DNA of 64,000 nucleotides from positions 1,009,001 to 1,073,000 of the forward strand of contig JANEZZ010001492.1 in NCBI GenBank assembly GCA_026122225.1, read 5' to 3'. Numbering within the stretch: the stretch's first letter is position 1; the number at the start of each line of letters is the position of its first letter. Both the position numbers and the translations under genes were made by a program. A model generated the notes under the pieces. It made no database searches. It was not told the DNA's origin and saw only the letters and a program-made list of their open reading frames with translations. Below are positions 1 to 11,450 of this stretch, piece after piece. Source of the DNA: Heloderma charlesbogerti (lineage: Eukaryota > Chordata > Lepidosauria > Squamata > Helodermatidae).

Positions 1-1335
1 GGGGGCAGAGATTGACATTTTCAAAACCAACAAAAATTACATCAGCATTATAAACACACATCCACAGAAACAAGTTCCATAATCCATCAGTTCAGATCCT
101 TAGTTCACGCCTGCCATAAGGCAACAGCAAAGAGGACAAAAATCCAACTATTTGATGTGACAAAAAGTGCTTTTGGTGAACCATGCTAATTTCGTGATAT
201 ATACTTATTGCTAAAATAATCACCTTCCTTTAATTAATACACTATAAGACAAACATCAGACAAAAGAGCCAGATTTTTCAATATTGCACTGTACATACAA
301 ATACGCTATGGTCACAAGGAGAGGATTATTGCTATACATTCTCAATTATCTTTGGAGCAAAACACCAAATAATGACTCAAAAGCTAAATTATTTGTAAGA
401 AAGATTTAAAAGTTAGTATTTAATTATTTCGGTGTGCTAGAATCACTGCGGGTGAGTGGTCTGCATATTAAAGGAGAAAGCCATTGGCTAGTAATAACTC
501 CTAAATCCTTACTTATGACACAATGGGAAACACTTCTACTTGGATGCTTAGTCCAGTGATCTCATGTTTCCAGAGAAGTGCACTTCCAACCTTATTTGAA
601 TATTTTAGATGTGCACACTTTCACAGGTTCCACCACCACATTAGATATGGAAACAGAGTTTGAGTGCTTAAAATATTGAATGCCAAGAAAAGCACTTGTT
701 ACCTCTTCTCAGACTACTTCCCTTACCCCTTTTCAGTTAAACTGAAAGTAGTCTGAAAAGAGGTAAGGAGCTTAATTTAAAAAGGAGGGGCATTAAGGTT
801 GCAAACCACACACACTTATCTGGGGGTAAGCCCCACTGAACTCAAATGCAACTTGTTTCTGAGTAAACACGTATATTGCTATATACATACAGTAGATGCC
901 TTAGTGATCTGTTTGATACACAAAGATGAATGCAAATTACCTATAGAGCAGATACCAAAGTTTATTAAGTATATCCCACAAATACAACTCATGCCAACTA
1001 AAGAAAGAAAGATTGCTATTTAACTGGAACAGAAGCAGCTCATTTCATATTACCATCTACATTAACATTTCATATAAATTTTTATAGGAGGTGTGTAGGA
1101 TGTATACACATAACTGTATATAGCTTGTGGAACTCTCCCCTCACCCCCAGGGATGCTCACCTGGTTACTATGCTGTTAACTTTTAGGCACCATGCAAAGA
1201 CCATGTTATTCTCAGAGACCTTTTAATTTCTGACATTTTTATATCTTTCTTGTCTCACTTTTAGCACTGGCTTTAATTTTTGTTTTATGGCCCATGATGT
1301 TTTTCTTGTTCACTGTATCTTTTGAGAATGTAAAT

Positions 1336-1461
1336 TAGCCTTCCTCACCTGGTGTCTCCCAGATGTGCTGGACTATAACTCCCAGCATTCCCCCAGCCAG
1401 GCTAGCAATGCTGGGAGTTGTAGCCCAACACATCTGGAAGGCACCAGGTTGGGGAAGGCTG
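1336..1461. mobile_element. hAT-type palindromic MITE (family A), 126 bp
   Basis: A foldback element with termini TAGCCTTCCTCACCTGG and, inverted, CAGCCTTCCCCAACCTGG. The arms meet around an ACTCCCAGCATTCCC centre. It is flanked by ATGTAAAT (1328-1335) and ATGTAAAC (1462-1469), an 8-bp duplication with one mismatch, as expected for hAT. No coding capacity. Other copies are near 3253, 17721, 23249, 34240, 36093 and 63754. Confidence 0.8.
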
Positions 1462-2304
1462 ATGTAAACCAACCTGATTGGTTGGGGGGGGGGGTTAATG
1501 CAAGACTGTATTTTTAAAAATCTTTTAATGAATTAAAATAATTTGAAAATACTGTTGGAAACTTGTTAAACAACTTATTGATGCACTCATATTGATGATA
1601 CTTAAAGCTCAGCCATCAGCACTATTCAGCAATTCACTATTCACTTTCGCAAATGAAAACAATTGTACCCGTTCCCCCTTAAACATGAACAAAACATTTC
1701 ACACATGATTTCTTTGTAACGGTATTCAATATGCCATAGCCATAAAACACAGCAAAATGGAATGTTAGCAGCACGTTTGTTAGGATAGAAACTACTTCTA
1801 TCTTTTCTCTGTTTTAATGCTGGGGGAAGGGGGGGACTATTTTTATATAATCCATTATGCTAATAAATATTTTTTTAAAGGTAGGCAAAAGCAAAATATT
1901 ATTTTATTGCTCTTAAACAAGTGGCTTTTCCTTTAGCCTAGCATAAGGTGAGTGCAACAGAAAAGAACACTGATTGTTACTGTTATACGATTTACAGAGT
2001 TCTAGGAATATAAAGATCCTGTATTCTGAATCCGTTGTTAGAAGGTTTATCACTTATGCACATATTTGACTTATCCCTGTTCTGCAACAGACATAATTTT
2101 ATACCTCGTAAAAGCAATATATGTTTCCAAAGGGAATAATCTGAGTAACATAAAATGTGGAGTAGCATGTTGCAGGAAGCATATTTTCATTCAGCAATTG
2201 AGGTGGAGCGGTACAGTTTGATCATCATACACCAACCTCCCCAAAAAAGTTTACTCACTTCCAAGTCTACATTTTTTAGTCACAAATCAATAGACATTGT
2301 TATC

Positions 2305-2345
<41 letters not shown>
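2305..2345. repeat. GATA microsatellite
   Basis: About ten uninterrupted GATA units in intron 4. Confidence 0.97.
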
Positions 2346-3089
2346 GTGATTTATCAGACATTAACCAATAACCATTAGGAAAAAGATTGTTGCAAGCCAT
2401 GATGCAACTATCTCAATCTTCATTTGCTCATCTTCAGAAACAATGTATACATGATTAAAATTTTATATGTCATAAACTCAGAAGGGGGGGGATTCAAGTG
2501 TTAGAGCCAAAAATGGTTTGAAGGAGAAACCAAACTGCAAAAGTCTGTAGATTAATTGAAAGACTAATCTTAAGAATAATTGATTTAATATTTTATGACC
2601 TCATTCTGTTTGGAGTTTGCCCCCCCTCCCGATCCATCAAATACACTGTTTTATTATTTATACAATAAGCAGAGCAAGCCATTAACATCACACAATAAAA
2701 TTAAGCAAGGTTCTGATGCTGAATTAACAAAATATTTGTTCTAAAGAAAAAATCTCAGTGTATTTCAGTCAGCGACTCATGTGGAAGGGAAGGGAGGAAA
2801 ATGTGAGGATTCTATTTTCGTCATGAAGAAAAGCAAGTGAACAGGGTGTGCGTTAACAAAATCACTGTGCCTTAAAAAAAAAAATCACTGTGCTTTTTTC
2901 ACCACTAGAGAGAGCTCTTCAGTTCTGTACAGGTCTTGTGAAGGTAGTAGGAAACAAGGCCCACATGTCTCCGTCCTAAGGCTTTCCTGTTTATCCTTTT
3001 CCCAAGACATACAGCACTGCAGTTCAGAAATACTGGGGCCAAACAAGCCCACCAGACTGCTGCACCTTGAGATACAGAGAGCCACTTAC

Positions 3090-3197
3090 CATCGGCGGGG
3101 CCTTCATCCTCTTTATCATATCGGTCAGATGCTGAAGACAGATTGTCAGGAGGCACAGGGTAAGGGCCTTCATGCTCTTCCCCATCTTCCAGTTCTC
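3090..3197 (-). CDS. SKAP2: SKAP2 coding exon 4 (acidic linker before the PH domain)
   Basis: This 108-bp exon encodes the acidic linker between the dimerisation helices and the PH domain. It starts ELEDGEEHEGPYPVPPDN, then LSSASDRYDKEDEGPADG. The second half closely matches human SKAP2 (ISLASERYDKDDEAPSDG). The acceptor is TTTTGTGCAG and the donor GTAAGT. The exon enters with two codon bases and leaves with one (GAT G). One change stands out: human has a tyrosine in an EEYDDPF motif where this sequence has EEHEGPY. The tyrosine is replaced by His and the acidic residues after it by Glu-Gly, though another Tyr lies three residues on. The next exon (start of the PH domain) is not found in the 3 kb to the left. 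Confidence 0.92.
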
Positions 3198-3252
3198 CTG
3201 CACAAAACATTTATCAGTGGTTAAAATAGAATCCTTTTAGTTTGACAGTAAG

Positions 3253-3389
3253 CAAGGGTAGGCAACCTGGTCCCCTCCGGGTGGGTTTTTGGGCTACAAC
3301 TCCCATCAGCCCCCACCAGCATGGTCAATGGTCAGGGATTATGGGAGATGTAGTCCAAAACATATGGTGGGCACCAGGTTGCCTATCCC
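3253..3389. mobile_element. hAT-type palindromic MITE (family A copy)
   Basis: Inverted ends CAAGGGTAGGCAACC and, inverted, GGGATAGGCAACC surround an ACTCCCATCAGCCCC...GGGAGATGTAGTCC palindrome. Flanks ACAGTAAG and ATAGTAAA agree at 6 of 8 bases. It lies 56 bp upstream of exon 4's acceptor, unusually close to a splice site. Confidence 0.65.
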
Positions 3390-4071
3390 ATAGTAAAGTA
3401 TCATCCCAAGCTGGATTTCAAAGTAAAAACATGACAAACACACAGTCCTGCAATGAGCTTTCCCCTCTACCCATGAAGGTTGGCTGCAAGTTCCAAAGTT
3501 ACAGCCTTATTGGCCAAATTCACAGATACAATTTTTCTCATAACTACCTTCATATCCCTTGTAATAGAAAAGCCACACACATCATTTCCTTTATGAATTA
3601 AGAGGGAAAAGAATCAAGCCACTTGACATAACATTTGCTTTAGTGCTTTCCCCAACAATACCAGCATAACATCCATGCAACACTGACAGTATGGATCATT
3701 TGCAACATTGCTAGCACAATGTAGCCAAGTATACCCCTACTAAGCATTAATTGGTTGGTGTAGCAAATATTAGGGCATGTATGATGTGACATACTTGTGA
3801 CATGAATCCTTCCCCACCAACCCATCTGGCAATCCAACCTACATATATCATGCCATCACTCAACCCGCTTTTCAGCAGCTTTGCAGTAGAGTAAATGCCA
3901 CATGCCAAACTCAGCACAGATCTACTTGCACATACTTATGACATGAAATTAGTCATACGAACGGCCCTTACCCTCCAATCAGAGTTCATGAATCTATGGC
4001 TACCTGAACATTGGAATACATTTTTAGTGTTGATTTACGTATGTTCTAGTGAACTTTATTACTAACATGTG

Positions 4072-4165
4072 GAGAGAGGTTACACAGAGGAATTTAACAT
4101 TTCTTTAACATCATCAGTTGTTATTGAGTAAATGTTAAAATTCCCCAACATAACCTCTCTCTTCA
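4072..4165. repeat. Foldback (inverted) repeat
   Basis: Two arms of about 30 bp, GAGAGAGGTTACACAGAGGA and its inverted partner near 4135-4165, converge on AATTTAACATT. It probably represents another short foldback DNA element; no target duplication was identified. Confidence 0.6.
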
Positions 4166-4710
4166 AAACATTTATCTCCTTATGCCCTTTAGAGGAAGGG
4201 GAAGACACAAAATCTGTTTTACCGTGTAACATGTAAACTTCCACAGTTTACATGTAAACTTCCACAGCAGTTTACATGTCACACATTAGATATTAGTTGG
4301 ATCAAATTCAAATCAGAATGAACCTATGTTAAGGAATGAACCCAACTTAAGACAAGCCCAACGTCATATTGCAGGCATGTCCACACTACAGTATTAAGCA
4401 GATTCACTAAAGACCCTATCGTTCTGTGAAGTGTATAGGATGCTCAAGAGTTTCTTTTGTTTCTACATGACATGAATAACACATGTCCAGATACCACAGC
4501 AGTTTAGATCCTGCTATTAGTTCACAGTTCCTTGTATTTCTATAAAACAAATCCCAGGGATGCCTTGCAATCTAGATGTGGTCTAACTGAATCCTCCACA
4601 GCATACAGAATCAAAATAGTCACAAGTATATATGGCAAAAGCACGAATATGCCTTCCCATATCTTCTAGCCCAAGGATAGGCAACCTTTTGGGGGTACAT
4701 CAGGCAATTT

Positions 4711-5078
4711 AAGAACATAAGAAGAGCCATGCTGGATCAGACCAAGGGACCATCTAGGCCAGTATTCTGTTCACACAGTGGACAACCAACTGCCCGTGGA
4801 AAACCCACAAGCAGGACATGAGTGCAACAGCACCCTCCCACCCAAGTACCCCAGCAACTGGAGTATATAAGCTTATGTACTAGTAGCTGATAGCTTTATC
4901 CTCCATGAATTTGTCCATCCCCTTTTAAAACCATCCAAACTGGTGGCCATCACTACATCTTGTGGAAGTGTATTCCACAGTTTAACTATGCACTGTGTGA
5001 AGAAATATTTCCTTTAATCTGTCCTGAATCTCCCACCAATCAGCTTCATGGGATGACCTTGGATTCTAGTAGCGCACA

Positions 5079-5165
<87 letters not shown>

Positions 5166-5331
5166 AATGTCTCCCTATCCGCTTTCTCCACACCATGCGT
5201 AATATTGTACACCTTTATCATGTCTCCCCTTACTCACTTTTTTCTAAGCCAAGCAATCCCAGCTGTTTTAACCTTCCCTCATAGGGGTGTTGCTCCAGCC
5301 CCTTGATCATTTTAGTTGCCCTTTTCTGCAC
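4711..5331 (-). mobile_element. L3/CR1-like LINE 3' end (minus strand)
   Basis: This is the 3' end of a CR1-clade LINE read leftward, truncated at its 5' side. The minus strand near 5020-5065 still encodes RIQGHPMKLIGGRFRTD, typical of the reverse-transcriptase C-terminal region of L3-like elements. The part at 4711-4900 is the usual 3' end of these elements in reptiles. A TG/GA microsatellite has grown inside the coding remnant at 5082-5160. The frame is broken, so the element is dead. Confidence 0.8.
5082..5160. repeat. Compound (GT)n(GA)n microsatellite
   Basis: About 21 GT units followed by about 18 GA units, lying inside the L3-like LINE. Open frames through it are low-complexity artefacts. 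Confidence 0.97.
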
Positions 5332-5707
5332 TGATAAACTGTTTTGAGCACCACCACAAAAGCGCTGCCATGGGCGGTGTGGCTAGTCCCAAAGGACAAG
5401 AATCTTGCCCAAAAGACCGAGTACAAGGCCAAGGTGGGGTCTGAGCCCCAACCCTGGGCACACTGCAGAGGAAAGCACTGGCCTGCAGCCACCCACCATC
5501 TGTATTTCCTATGAATGTCTTTATGCCCATTCAGCCATTGTTTGTAGCATTACTAGTAACCCATTGTTAGTAGGTGTGGTTCAGAGACCGTCATGACATT
5601 CATGGGATATTAAGACGGCAGTGGCCACAGGCTCTAGCTTTGAAGCGATCCCAGCTGCCAGTAATAATTTGTAAAAAATAATAATAATAAAGGGGGAGGC
5701 GGAGTGC

Positions 5708-6031
5708 TAGGGATGTACGGATTTTGTTAAATGCATTCTGTCTGTGTTTTGAGGATTATCAGGCAACTTTCATTCTATTGTCTGCTCACAGATGAAATCA
5801 CTTGTTAGGGATATGCAAGAATTTCGTTCCTGTTTGCACTTGCACTAATGCACACTTGTGCAAGCGTGCATTAGCGCAAATGCACATTGGCATAAATCTC
5901 CCCAGAAGTTAAAAACTGGTCTGCCAAATCCGCGTGACCAGGAAAAAGCCGGCCCACTGCAGAATCCGGAGGTCAGCTTCATAGAAATCCAAACCCATTT
6001 GAATCTCTTGTGGATTTCTCCAACATCCCTA
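5708..6031. mobile_element. hAT-like MITE with unlike ends (family H)
   Basis: Left end TAGGGATGTACGGATTTTGT; right end, inverted, TAGGGATGTTGGAGAAATCC. The element at 60394-60801 has the same two ends in the opposite order, so both are copies of one family. The flanks (CGGAGTGC and GGTAGGGC) agree only 5 of 8, so the target duplication here is eroded. No coding capacity. Confidence 0.65.
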
Positions 6032-6999
6032 GGTAGGGCACCTTGGTGGGCGACACGCCAAGTGTCTGGGTGCACACTGGTGCTTGCAGACAGCACACTG
6101 ACTACCCCTGTTCTAACCCCTTTCTCCTCCCCATTTTGTCATGGGAATGCTGATGAAAACAACATTTAAAATGTATAGAAGAACAGATGTCCTTATGTGT
6201 TTTAGAAGTACCCTCTCATTAATCAAGAAATCAGTCGAAACTAAAGTCTGAAGTAAATCAAAAGCTTGTTTTGAACATGAGTGTTACTTATAGATGGTGG
6301 CATTCCATAAATCTGAATAATTAGGAAACAAAGAAAACTGGAGAATCAAATAATAAAGGTGAGCCATAACATCCTGGTTACAGAACTGCAGACATAGAGC
6401 ACAAGCTACACAGTCACAGAAGCCTCTCTACCATGAACATACTACTGACCTGAGCGAAGTAAGCATTTTGGACATACAGTAAAGGTCAAAACCAATTTAC
6501 AAGTTCCTTCTCATTTAATGGCCCATCAGCAGGGATCTGTAAATCCCCTCACCACAGGCAACTGCCTCCTCTTCCTCTAGTGAAAAATTATTGGAGGAAG
6601 GGGTCCCAGTACTGAGCGCAAGAGACTAATGCTGCTCTTCTCCGCTAAGAGCAGGAAGACAAAGAACTTGAGGGGAAGAAGAGAGTCGGTCTCTCACTTT
6701 GTGCAGCTATAATATGGAGCCTTATCATCCTGAACATAGTCACAACCAGTCCCACCCTAAACTCCATTCTCAGTACTTACACACTGGACCCCATCTTTAG
6801 GGGAGAATACCACCCCGTGAGGTGGGGCACAATTTTTTCCAGAATAGATAACTTTACAGAAGAGCTTTTGCAGTTATTTTCCTCAAAAAGGCATTGTTAC
6901 ATTAAATTAAGTAGTAACATTTCAGTTACAATACTGGTCAAATTCAGCAGTTTCACAGTTGTAGTTAACGTTTTTTCGGGTAGCTATTGCTAGGCTATG

Positions 7000-7083
7000 T
7001 TTTTATGCTGTAACCTGCTTCAAGGTGTCTTTTTAGATATAGTCAAATGGTCTATAAATTGATTTAAAAAATAAAATAAATAG
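7000..7083 (+). mobile_element. L2-like LINE 3' tail
   Basis: A short tail ending in a TAAAAAATAAAATAAATA run after a GGTCTATAAATTGATTT motif, like the fuller L2-like tails at 23100-23160 and 40980-41053. Confidence 0.5.
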
Positions 7084-7599
7084 GAAGTGTGCCACGCATA
7101 TATGATATTAATGCGTAGTTCCAGGTATGCTAAAATCACTATGTTAACAGTTTTCTATTCTATTATTGATTTGTCTTTAAAATATGACATGCATCACAAT
7201 AAAAACAATTTCCAAGTAAAGCTTTTAATTTGTTTGAAAGTAACATTTAAACTTGGCTACTATTTTTTTTCCTCCTCAAGTATTTCAGTTTTAATCAGAG
7301 AGAGAGCGCTCATAAACACAGCATACTTTTTTTTAGTTTTGTTCACTAAAGGATAAGACGCATCTTTTTTCTGGTGGCAGCTTTCTCACACGTGCTGGGA
7401 GGAACTGAAGAAGCAACAACATTGTGGACCCAGCATCTAGCTCTTCCCTCAAGCATCTAGCTCTTCCCAGGGATGTGAAACCTCTTTCAGCCCCTGGGCC
7501 AGTTTCAATTTCGGAGAGACTCTTGGGGCAAAGGAGGCAGGGCCAAAACACCAGCATATTTTAGCTTAAAGTACTTATTATCAGTAACTACACCTTAGG

Positions 7600-7790
7600 A
7601 TTGGCATTTCAACCTTTTAGAATGAGGGGGGACCCATGCAAAAGCCAGGAAGCCACCAAAAGACCAGAGCCCAAGGGGAAGGGGCTGAGTCCATTTAGAG
7701 AACACCAGAGGAGCAGATTGGGACCCAGGCGGGCCTGATTTGGGCCCTGGGCCTAAGCTTCTGCACTGCCGCTCTAGCATCTGCAGATGA
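7600..7790. mobile_element. Decayed DNA element fragment (family F-like)
   Basis: GGCATTTCAACCTTTTAGAA is the inverse of the TTCTAAAAGGTTGAAATGC core of family F (17196, 34346, 49163). The remainder is diverged and the ends were not located. Confidence 0.35.
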
Positions 7791-8380
7791 GTCTTGTAAG
7801 CCAGGTCTGGGACACTGCACCTCTTCCTCTTGTTCTTCCCAGCGCATCTGAAGTAACAGCCACCAAGAAGATGGTGAGTATCCTTTTTATTTTAGCCTGC
7901 TCGTCTCCTGCTTTAACCTGCTCCTTTTCCTTCCTGGCAATCTCTCCCTGCCTCACCTTCCTCTACCTTCTCCCACTGCAGCCACTCTTGCACATCTCTG
8001 CCAACAGGTGGTGGGATTGGACTGGGGAACCATTCTTCACTTGAAGTAGGGGCCAGCATATATAGATACAAGGCTGAGACTTGGAAGCATGACACATCCC
8101 AGTACAGGAGCAATGAAGGAAGGAGTGCCTTCCTCCCTAGAGGGCTTGCGGAAAACTGGAGGTAATAGTTGGTGGCCACCCGTTAGGGATGGCTACTAAC
8201 CCAAGCCAAAATTGTGGATTTCCAAATATCAGCAAAGTTTCCTTTTCATTTCCGTGCCATAAGGCCAATTTTCTTGGATTCTAAGTAAGTTAACTTAAAG
8301 CACAATCCTACACATGTCTGTTCAGAAGTCAGTTCCACAGTGTTCAAATGGAACTTACTCCCTAGAGTGTTTAGGATTGC

Positions 8381-8880
8381 TACTACCTCCCTCTGCACTG
8401 GCTGCCAGTCCATTTCCAGGCCCGATTCAAAGTGCTGGTATTAACATTCAAAGCTCTAAATGGCTTTGGGCCAGGTTATCTGGAGGATTGTCTCCTCCCA
8501 TATGCACTGCTGGATCTGAAGATCATCTTCAACAGTCCTTCTCTGGGAGCCCCTGCCATAGGAAGTGAGGTGGGTGGCTACCTGGAAGAGGGCCTTCTCT
8601 GCTGTGGCACCCCGGTTATGGAATAAGCTTCCCAGAGAGGATGGCCTGGCACCTACATTGTGCGCCTTCCAGAGCAAGGTGAAGATGATCTTACAGAAGT
8701 TCACGGAAGGAACGTTTTCCCTCCCCTCCTCTCCTGCATCTCTTCTTACCCCCTCTTCCTTTCTTTTCTTTGTGCATCACTTTGTTTCAATTATAAGCTT
8801 GAGGGCCAGGCTTTGTTAGTGTTAAGTTTTAATTTATGCTGTACAGCACCTTGTTTTTTTAAGTATTTAAGAAATATATA
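8381..8880 (+). mobile_element. L2-like LINE 3' end
   Basis: The plus strand retains scattered pieces of the L2-clade reverse-transcriptase C-terminus: VLTFKALNGFGPGYLEDCLL, then AFSAVAPRLWNKLPRE in another frame, then a 3' tail. At least one frameshift separates them. 5'-truncated and inactive. Related pieces lie at 22732, 40490 and 49661. Confidence 0.8.
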
Positions 8881-9048
8881 ATTATGGCACAGAAATCCTA
8901 CACGTGTCCTTTTAACAACTCAACGTCTACCAAAGGGATCCTCAAACAATGTCTGGAGTGGAACCTCAACCATTTTCAGTGCTGCAGAGATCCTGCCACC
9001 ACCGTTGTGTGGCAAGCTACATCTTTTCACATTTTATTTCTATTTATC

Positions 9049-9091
9049 ATAGAATAGTAGGGTTGGAAGGGGCCTACAAGGCCAATATTTA
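9049..9091 (-). mobile_element. CR1 LINE 3'-end fragment
   Basis: CATAGAATAGTAGGGTTGGA plus AGGGGCCTACAAGG is the inverted CR1 3' end, identical in style to 29063-29110. Confidence 0.75.
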
Positions 9092-9890
9092 GTATTATTT
9101 ATTTTATTTAAAATATTTCTTGCCCACCTTTCTAGGCAGAAGCCCTCCCAAGGCAGCTTATAGCAACAAAATACATAAAAACAGTTAAACTATTAAAAAT
9201 GATAAAACATTAAAACAATAAAAACACTAAAAGCCAACAATAAAACCAGCACCAATGTTAACAGCAGTAACAGCAACAATAGCAGTCATATCAAGAGAAG
9301 GCCAAGGTAAAATAACATGTTTTCAAGGCCTTCTTAAAAGTCTGCAATGACCAAGCATGGCAGACCTCCAATGGCAGCTTGTTCCAAAGGTGAAGGGCCA
9401 CTGCAGAGAAGGCCCTCTCATGTGTGATCACCCACTGGACTGCTCTCATGGGTGAGAAGGGCCTCTGTTTCTGATCTTAAAGAGAAGACAGGCTGATATG
9501 GGTAAAGGCTGTCCTTCAAGTAACTTGGTCCCAAACCATTTAAGGCTTTAAAGGTCAAAACCAGCACTCTGAATTGGGCTTGGAAACACACCAGTAACTA
9601 GTGCAGCTGCCACAGTATAGGTGTTATGTGATCAAATAGCCTCGCCCCCACCAATACTCGGGCGGCCGCATTCTGCACAAGCCGGAGTTTCTGAACTGTC
9701 TTCAAAGGCAGTTCCATGTATAGCACATTACCGTAGTCCAGTGTGGACGTCACTAGTGCGTGGATAACTGAGGCAAGGTCTGTCCTCTCCAGATAGGGCC
9801 GCAGTTCACGTACCAGCCTAAGCTGGTAAAAAGCACTCCTGGGCACCACAGGCACCTGGGCTTCCCCAGTTAGCTCAGAGTCCAGGAAGA
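9092..9890 (-). mobile_element. L2-like LINE 3' half (minus strand)
   Basis: The minus strand at 9598-9855 encodes a reverse-transcriptase C-terminal fragment with RSAFYQLRLVRELRPYL, then TSTLDYGNVLYMELPL and LVQNAAARVLVGA, typical of L2-clade elements. Left of it is a 3'UTR rich in AAAACA that ends in ATTTATTTTATTT. No full endonuclease or RT core is present. Confidence 0.8.
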
Positions 9891-10189
9891 CCTACATTTG
9901 TGTTTTCTACAGACTGTATTGCATCTCTCGTTCTTGAAAAGGCTTCAGAAACATGTGCAAAAGAAGCAGTACCACTCCTTTTCACATTCTTTGCCATAAA
10001 TGTAAAATAAGGCCAGCTACAGGTTTGTAAGGGAGCGCTGGGCAAAGTATCCTCTGTTGAGCCCTGTCCACTGTCAGTGTGCCCTGGAGGGTTTATGTGG
10101 CAATGGTGGCAGTGGTCCAATCAGCTGCGGCTGCACTTGAAGTGGCACTGAGTGGCTGTATCTAGCTACCCATTTCCCACAATGCCTCA

Positions 10190-10740
10190 GTGACCGTTCT
10201 GGCCATGGATCCTGCTGAGTACAGAGGAGAGTCCAGAAACAAGACCAGACAAAGCCAAGATGAGATACCAGTTAGCGAAATCAAGGAATGGATAGCACCA
10301 TGGATAGCTCCAAGTGGGCCGGGGCTGAAAGCCAGACAAGCTCAGCTTGTATGTTGCTCTAACAACTGGCAGACTCAGGCTGAGCCTTAAATAAGCCTTC
10401 AGATTCCTAGAGGCTGCTAGCTCCTCCTACACACTGCTTGGGGTCTTCTCCCTTAACGGAGCCATGCTTGCTTTTGAAGCCTTCAGCTGTGACAGCATAG
10501 AGGCAACTGGGGTGTGGTGGTGGCTTCAGAACCAGAGTCCTCAGAACCCAAGGATGGCTTCCTCCAGAAGCAGGAAAGCTGGTCCCAGGGCAAGAGGAGC
10601 ACCGGTGGCTGCTTCCATGGCCGCATCCTCTTCTGGGTCTGAGAGATCTACATCAGAAGCTTCTCCCCCTGAAGAGGGGGAATTGGAACCATGGGTTACA
10701 CTCAGAATGCTAGGTTGGGGGCACTGTGGGAAATTTAAAG
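10190..10740 (-). mobile_element. Possible solo LTR or unassigned repeat
   Basis: Read leftward, this stretch has an acidic or Ser-rich coding-like first half, a TTATTTAAG TATA-like site (about 10387-10395) and a downstream GC-poor part with CTTGATTTCG and CTGGACTCTCC. That layout resembles long terminal repeats of reptile Gypsy-type retrotransposons. No TG...CA ends or target duplication were confirmed and no gag or pol is present, so this is a weak call. Confidence 0.3.
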
Positions 10741-11299
10741 GGTAGCCATTTCCAGCCACCTGGTGCTGCCCAGTCTGCCAAGCCAGAAAAAAAAAAATTA
10801 AGTACGTCTCCAGGCAAGCTTCAGCAGTGGGCCCCAGCATGCAAAATGCTGACTCTGGCCCTGGCATAAAACAAGAAAATCCTCTTAAGTAGGATTAAAA
10901 ACATGCATCATTCCCCTTTGAAAGCAGTCGGAAAAGCTGCATTATAACTCGGGATGTTTATCTACCGCAATTCCATAGGAGAACAGCACAGCCACAGAAT
11001 GTGGTCTTGGCTGTAGCAGGCAGCTTCCATTAAAAAGGTGGGGAAGCAGGTTTGTATTTACGGTTAGCATTTATGGTTTCACAGACATGCCTGGAGGAAT
11101 GTGGCAAGATCTTACAAACCCAGAGAAGCCACTTAACAACACTGACAGCAGTCAGGGGACAGGGCTTCAACACCTTATGCAGCTCCCAAACTCTCCCTGG
11201 GACTAATGGGAGCAGAAAAACTATGAAAAATCATGCACATTTGCTTACATTGTCTATTAGCCATTATGTATACATAGTACCTCTACGTTCAGTGGCACT

Positions 11300-11450
11300 A
11301 TGCTGGGGAGCAACAGCAGCACAGGGTTCTTGCCCTCATGCCCCCTATGTGTCAGCTGCCCAACGCCATCTGGTTGGCCACTGTGGGAACAGAAAGCTGA
11401 ACTAGACAGACCTGTAGTCTGATCCACCAGGGCTCTTCTGATGTTCTTCA
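11300..11450 (+). mobile_element. LINE 3'-end fragment (CR1/L3-like)
   Basis: The pattern TTGGCCACTGTGGGAACAGA, then ACTAGACAGACC and GTCTGATCCACCAGGGCTCT before TGATGTTCTT, is the common 3' end of L3-like reptile LINEs. Similar tails are at 22300-22425 and 23540-23665. Confidence 0.6.

Larger units (their letters stand above)
1..3089 (-). other. SKAP2: SKAP2 intron 4, 5' part only
   Basis: Starts at the GTAAGT donor of exon 4 and runs off the left edge. It holds a 60-bp hairpin (about 703-762, arms around a TTTCAGTTAAA loop), a decayed palindromic element near 810-870, a hAT-type palindrome (1336-1461) and a GATA microsatellite. The rest is AT-rich with no recognised feature. The exon starting the PH domain is not present. 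Confidence 0.75.
4677..5500. mobile_element. hAT-like DNA element (family G) split by a LINE
   Basis: 4677-4710 (GGATAGGCAACCTTTTGGGG start) and 5332-about 5500 match, in reverse, the copy at 26440-26605: both share the GGCAATTT / TGAG junction, an interior GCTGCCATGGG, and AAAGGACAAG followed by GAGTACAAGGC. The L3-like LINE at 4711-5331 sits exactly at that junction. The right end was not located. Confidence 0.55.

Noticed and set aside
2902..2917. CTCF-like CCACTAGAGAGAGCTC in intron 4
   Set aside because: The central GGG of the core is broken (AGAG), so the match is weaker than at 16428.
5014..5202. Open frames rich in Val-Cys or Arg-Glu
   Set aside because: They are translations of a GT/GA microsatellite.
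10464..10867. Acidic and Ser-rich open frames on both strands
   Set aside because: No splice context or protein match is recognisable and the block looks like a repeat; kept only as a possible LTR.
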